Source: Thermoproteota archaeon (GTDB lineage: Archaea > Thermoproteota > Methanomethylicia > Nezhaarchaeales > WYZ-LMO8). Taken from it: a stretch of 5,854 bases of DNA. The DNA is taken from the NCBI GenBank assembly GCA_011605835.1, contig JAAOZJ010000139.1:1-5854 (forward strand), written 5' to 3'. A program made the translations under genes and the position numbers. The stretch's first letter is position 1. Every line of letters begins with the position of its first letter. Of this stretch, positions 4,680 to 5,854 are shown in pieces. The notes below the pieces were generated by a model. The model was not told where the DNA came from. It did no database searches and worked only from the letters and a program-made list of their open reading frames with translations.

Positions 4680-5854
4680 GTGTCCGCGTTGAAGGTAGTG
4701 AGGTACTGGGAGCCTCAGGTGGAGACAGCTCCGAAGAAGGTCATTGAGAGGCTACAGCTGAAGAGGCTCAAGCGCATGATTGATTACGTATACTGGAAGA
4801 GCCCATTTTATGGGCGTAGGTTCAGGGAGATGGGTCTACATCCCTCAGACGTCAACAGTTTAGATGACATACGCAAGTTCCCCTTCACGACCAAGGACGA
4901 CCTCAGGAGGCACGGGTATCCGTACGGAGGCGAGTTCCTCTGCGTGCCGAAGGAGGAGGTCGTGTGCTGGCACATGAGCTCCGGCACGACGGGTGTCCCG
5001 ATACTTGGCGGGTACACGAGGCACGACTACGACGTGTGGATGAACCTGGTGGCCCGGTGCTACGTGACAGCAGGGGTGGGACCAGGCGATGTAGTAATGA
5101 ACCTCTACGGCTACGGGCTCTTCACAGGAGGGCTCGGCCTCCATGAGAGTGCATTCTTAGTAGGCGCGACGGTCATACCTTGGGGTACTGGCAGGACCCA
5201 AGCCTTAATCAAGAGCTTGATAGACTTCAAAGCAACCGTCATGACGGGGACCCCCAGCTACCAGTACTACATAGCCAGTCTAGTCAAGGAGATGGGCATA
5301 GACGTTGAGAGAGATCTTCACCTGAGGGTCACGATGCCGGGGGCCGAAATGTGGACCGAGGAGATGAGGAGGAGGATCGAGGAGTGGCTCGGCCTCAAGG
5401 CCAAGGGAGGAGGCGCTAGGGACATATACGGTGCAACTGAGCTCTGCGGCCCTGGCGCGGGGCAGGAGTGCGTGTACGAGAAGGGCTTCCACTTCTGGAT
5501 AGACCACTTTTTGCTTGAGATAATAGACCCGAAGACTGGCGAGCCCGTGGAGCCCGGCGAGGAGGGCGAAATGGTCTTCACCTCCCTCGTCAGGGAGGCC
5601 ACTCCGCTAGTGAGGTACAGGCTCGGCGACATAACCGTGCTCGACGACGAGCCCTGTGAGTGCGGCAGGGTGGCATTTCCGAGGTGTCGCAGAGTCAGGG
5701 CCAGGACCGACGACGTTATACACTACAAGGGCGTCAAGATAGTGCCATCGGCGATTCAAGAGATCATACTGAGGCACAAAGAGATACTCGAGTACCAAGT
5801 GGTGATAGACAAGAGCAAGCTCCCTTACGAGTTCGTGGTCAAGCTCGAGGTCCC
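4680..5854 (+). CDS. paaK: Phenylacetate-CoA ligase-like AMP-forming acyl-CoA ligase (partial, C-terminus off the window)
   Basis: 391 codons are visible and no stop is reached; the family is usually about 430 residues, so only the last part of the C-terminal domain is missing. The enzyme uses ATP to adenylate a carboxylic acid, classically phenylacetate, and then forms the CoA thioester in the cytosol. Seen: the N-terminal family pattern (YWEPQVET, LQLKRLKRMIDYVYWKSPFY), the phosphate loop SSGTTG (100-105), YGYGLFTGGLGLHE, the adenine-binding YGATE (250-254), ATPLVRYRLGD (307-317) and hinge region RTDD (342-345). A CECG (326-329) precedes it. The start is uncertain: an in-frame TAA at 4674 limits it to GTG 4680, TTG 4689 (preceded by AAGGTG) or GTG 4698. 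The exact acid cannot be told; arylacetates from aromatic amino acid breakdown are likely in archaea. No pathway partner is visible in the window. Confidence 0.9.
   Translation, partial: MSALKVVRYWEPQVETAPKKVIERLQLKRLKRMIDYVYWKSPFYGRRFREMGLHPSDVNSLDDIRKFPFTTKDDLRRHGYPYGGEFLCVPKEEVVCWHMSSGTTGVPILGGYTRHDYDVWMNLVARCYVTAGVGPGDVVMNLYGYGLFTGGLGLHESAFLVGATVIPWGTGRTQALIKSLIDFKATVMTGTPSYQYYIASLVKEMGIDVERDLHLRVTMPGAEMWTEEMRRRIEEWLGLKAKGGGARDIYGATELCGPGAGQECVYEKGFHFWIDHFLLEIIDPKTGEPVEPGEEGEMVFTSLVREATPLVRYRLGDITVLDDEPCECGRVAFPRCRRVRARTDDVIHYKGVKIVPSAIQEIILRHKEILEYQVVIDKSKLPYEFVVKLEV

Noticed and set aside
4808..5798. Open frames in other frames over the CoA ligase gene
   Set aside because: The continuous GTG 4680 frame shows all adenylate-forming ligase motifs, and the others show none.

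Overview
The window looks like chromosomal DNA of a thermophilic archaeon, most likely a crenarchaeon or a relative within Thermoproteota. The reasons are heavy use of AGG/AGA for Arg and ATA for Ile, GTG and TTG starts, TATA elements about 25-35 bases ahead of genes, an archaeal-type PadR regulator, an archaeal myo-inositol-phosphate synthase, an F420-dependent NADP reductase and a class II tRNA-Leu with its CCA encoded. I cannot name the genus from sequence alone.

Layout. Bases 1-307 (minus) hold most of a PadR-like winged-helix regulator that runs off the left edge and starts at TTG. It is divergent from a myo-inositol-phosphate synthase gene (ino1, 386-1513, plus). The 78-base gap between them contains a perfect 7-bp dyad that covers the shared TATA region. 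Converging on ino1 is a tight two-gene minus-strand unit, an MFS transporter (2292-3476) followed after 5 bases by a small, unusual alkaline-phosphatase-superfamily protein (1543-2286). Divergent from the transporter is an F420:NADP oxidoreductase gene (npdG, start corrected to GTG at 3664, plus). Next comes a minus-strand tRNA-Leu(CAG) (4478-4565), and then a phenylacetate-CoA ligase-like gene (4680 to the right edge, plus) that is cut off in its C-terminal domain.

How the genes may work together. The PadR/ino1 pair suggests transcriptional control of inositol phosphate supply, which in archaea feeds inositol phospholipids and, in hyperthermophiles, the solute di-myo-inositol phosphate. The transporter and phosphatase-like protein are probably co-transcribed, but neither substrate can be read from the sequence. 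npdG links F420H2 and NADPH pools. The CoA ligase activates an aryl or other carboxylic acid. No gap exceeds 300 bases.

I found no mobile element, CRISPR array or defence system. The items most worth a second look are two near-perfect palindromes lying on TATA elements (338-359 and 3491-3507), and the phosphatase-like protein, whose domain order looks permuted and which lacks one expected metal-binding histidine.
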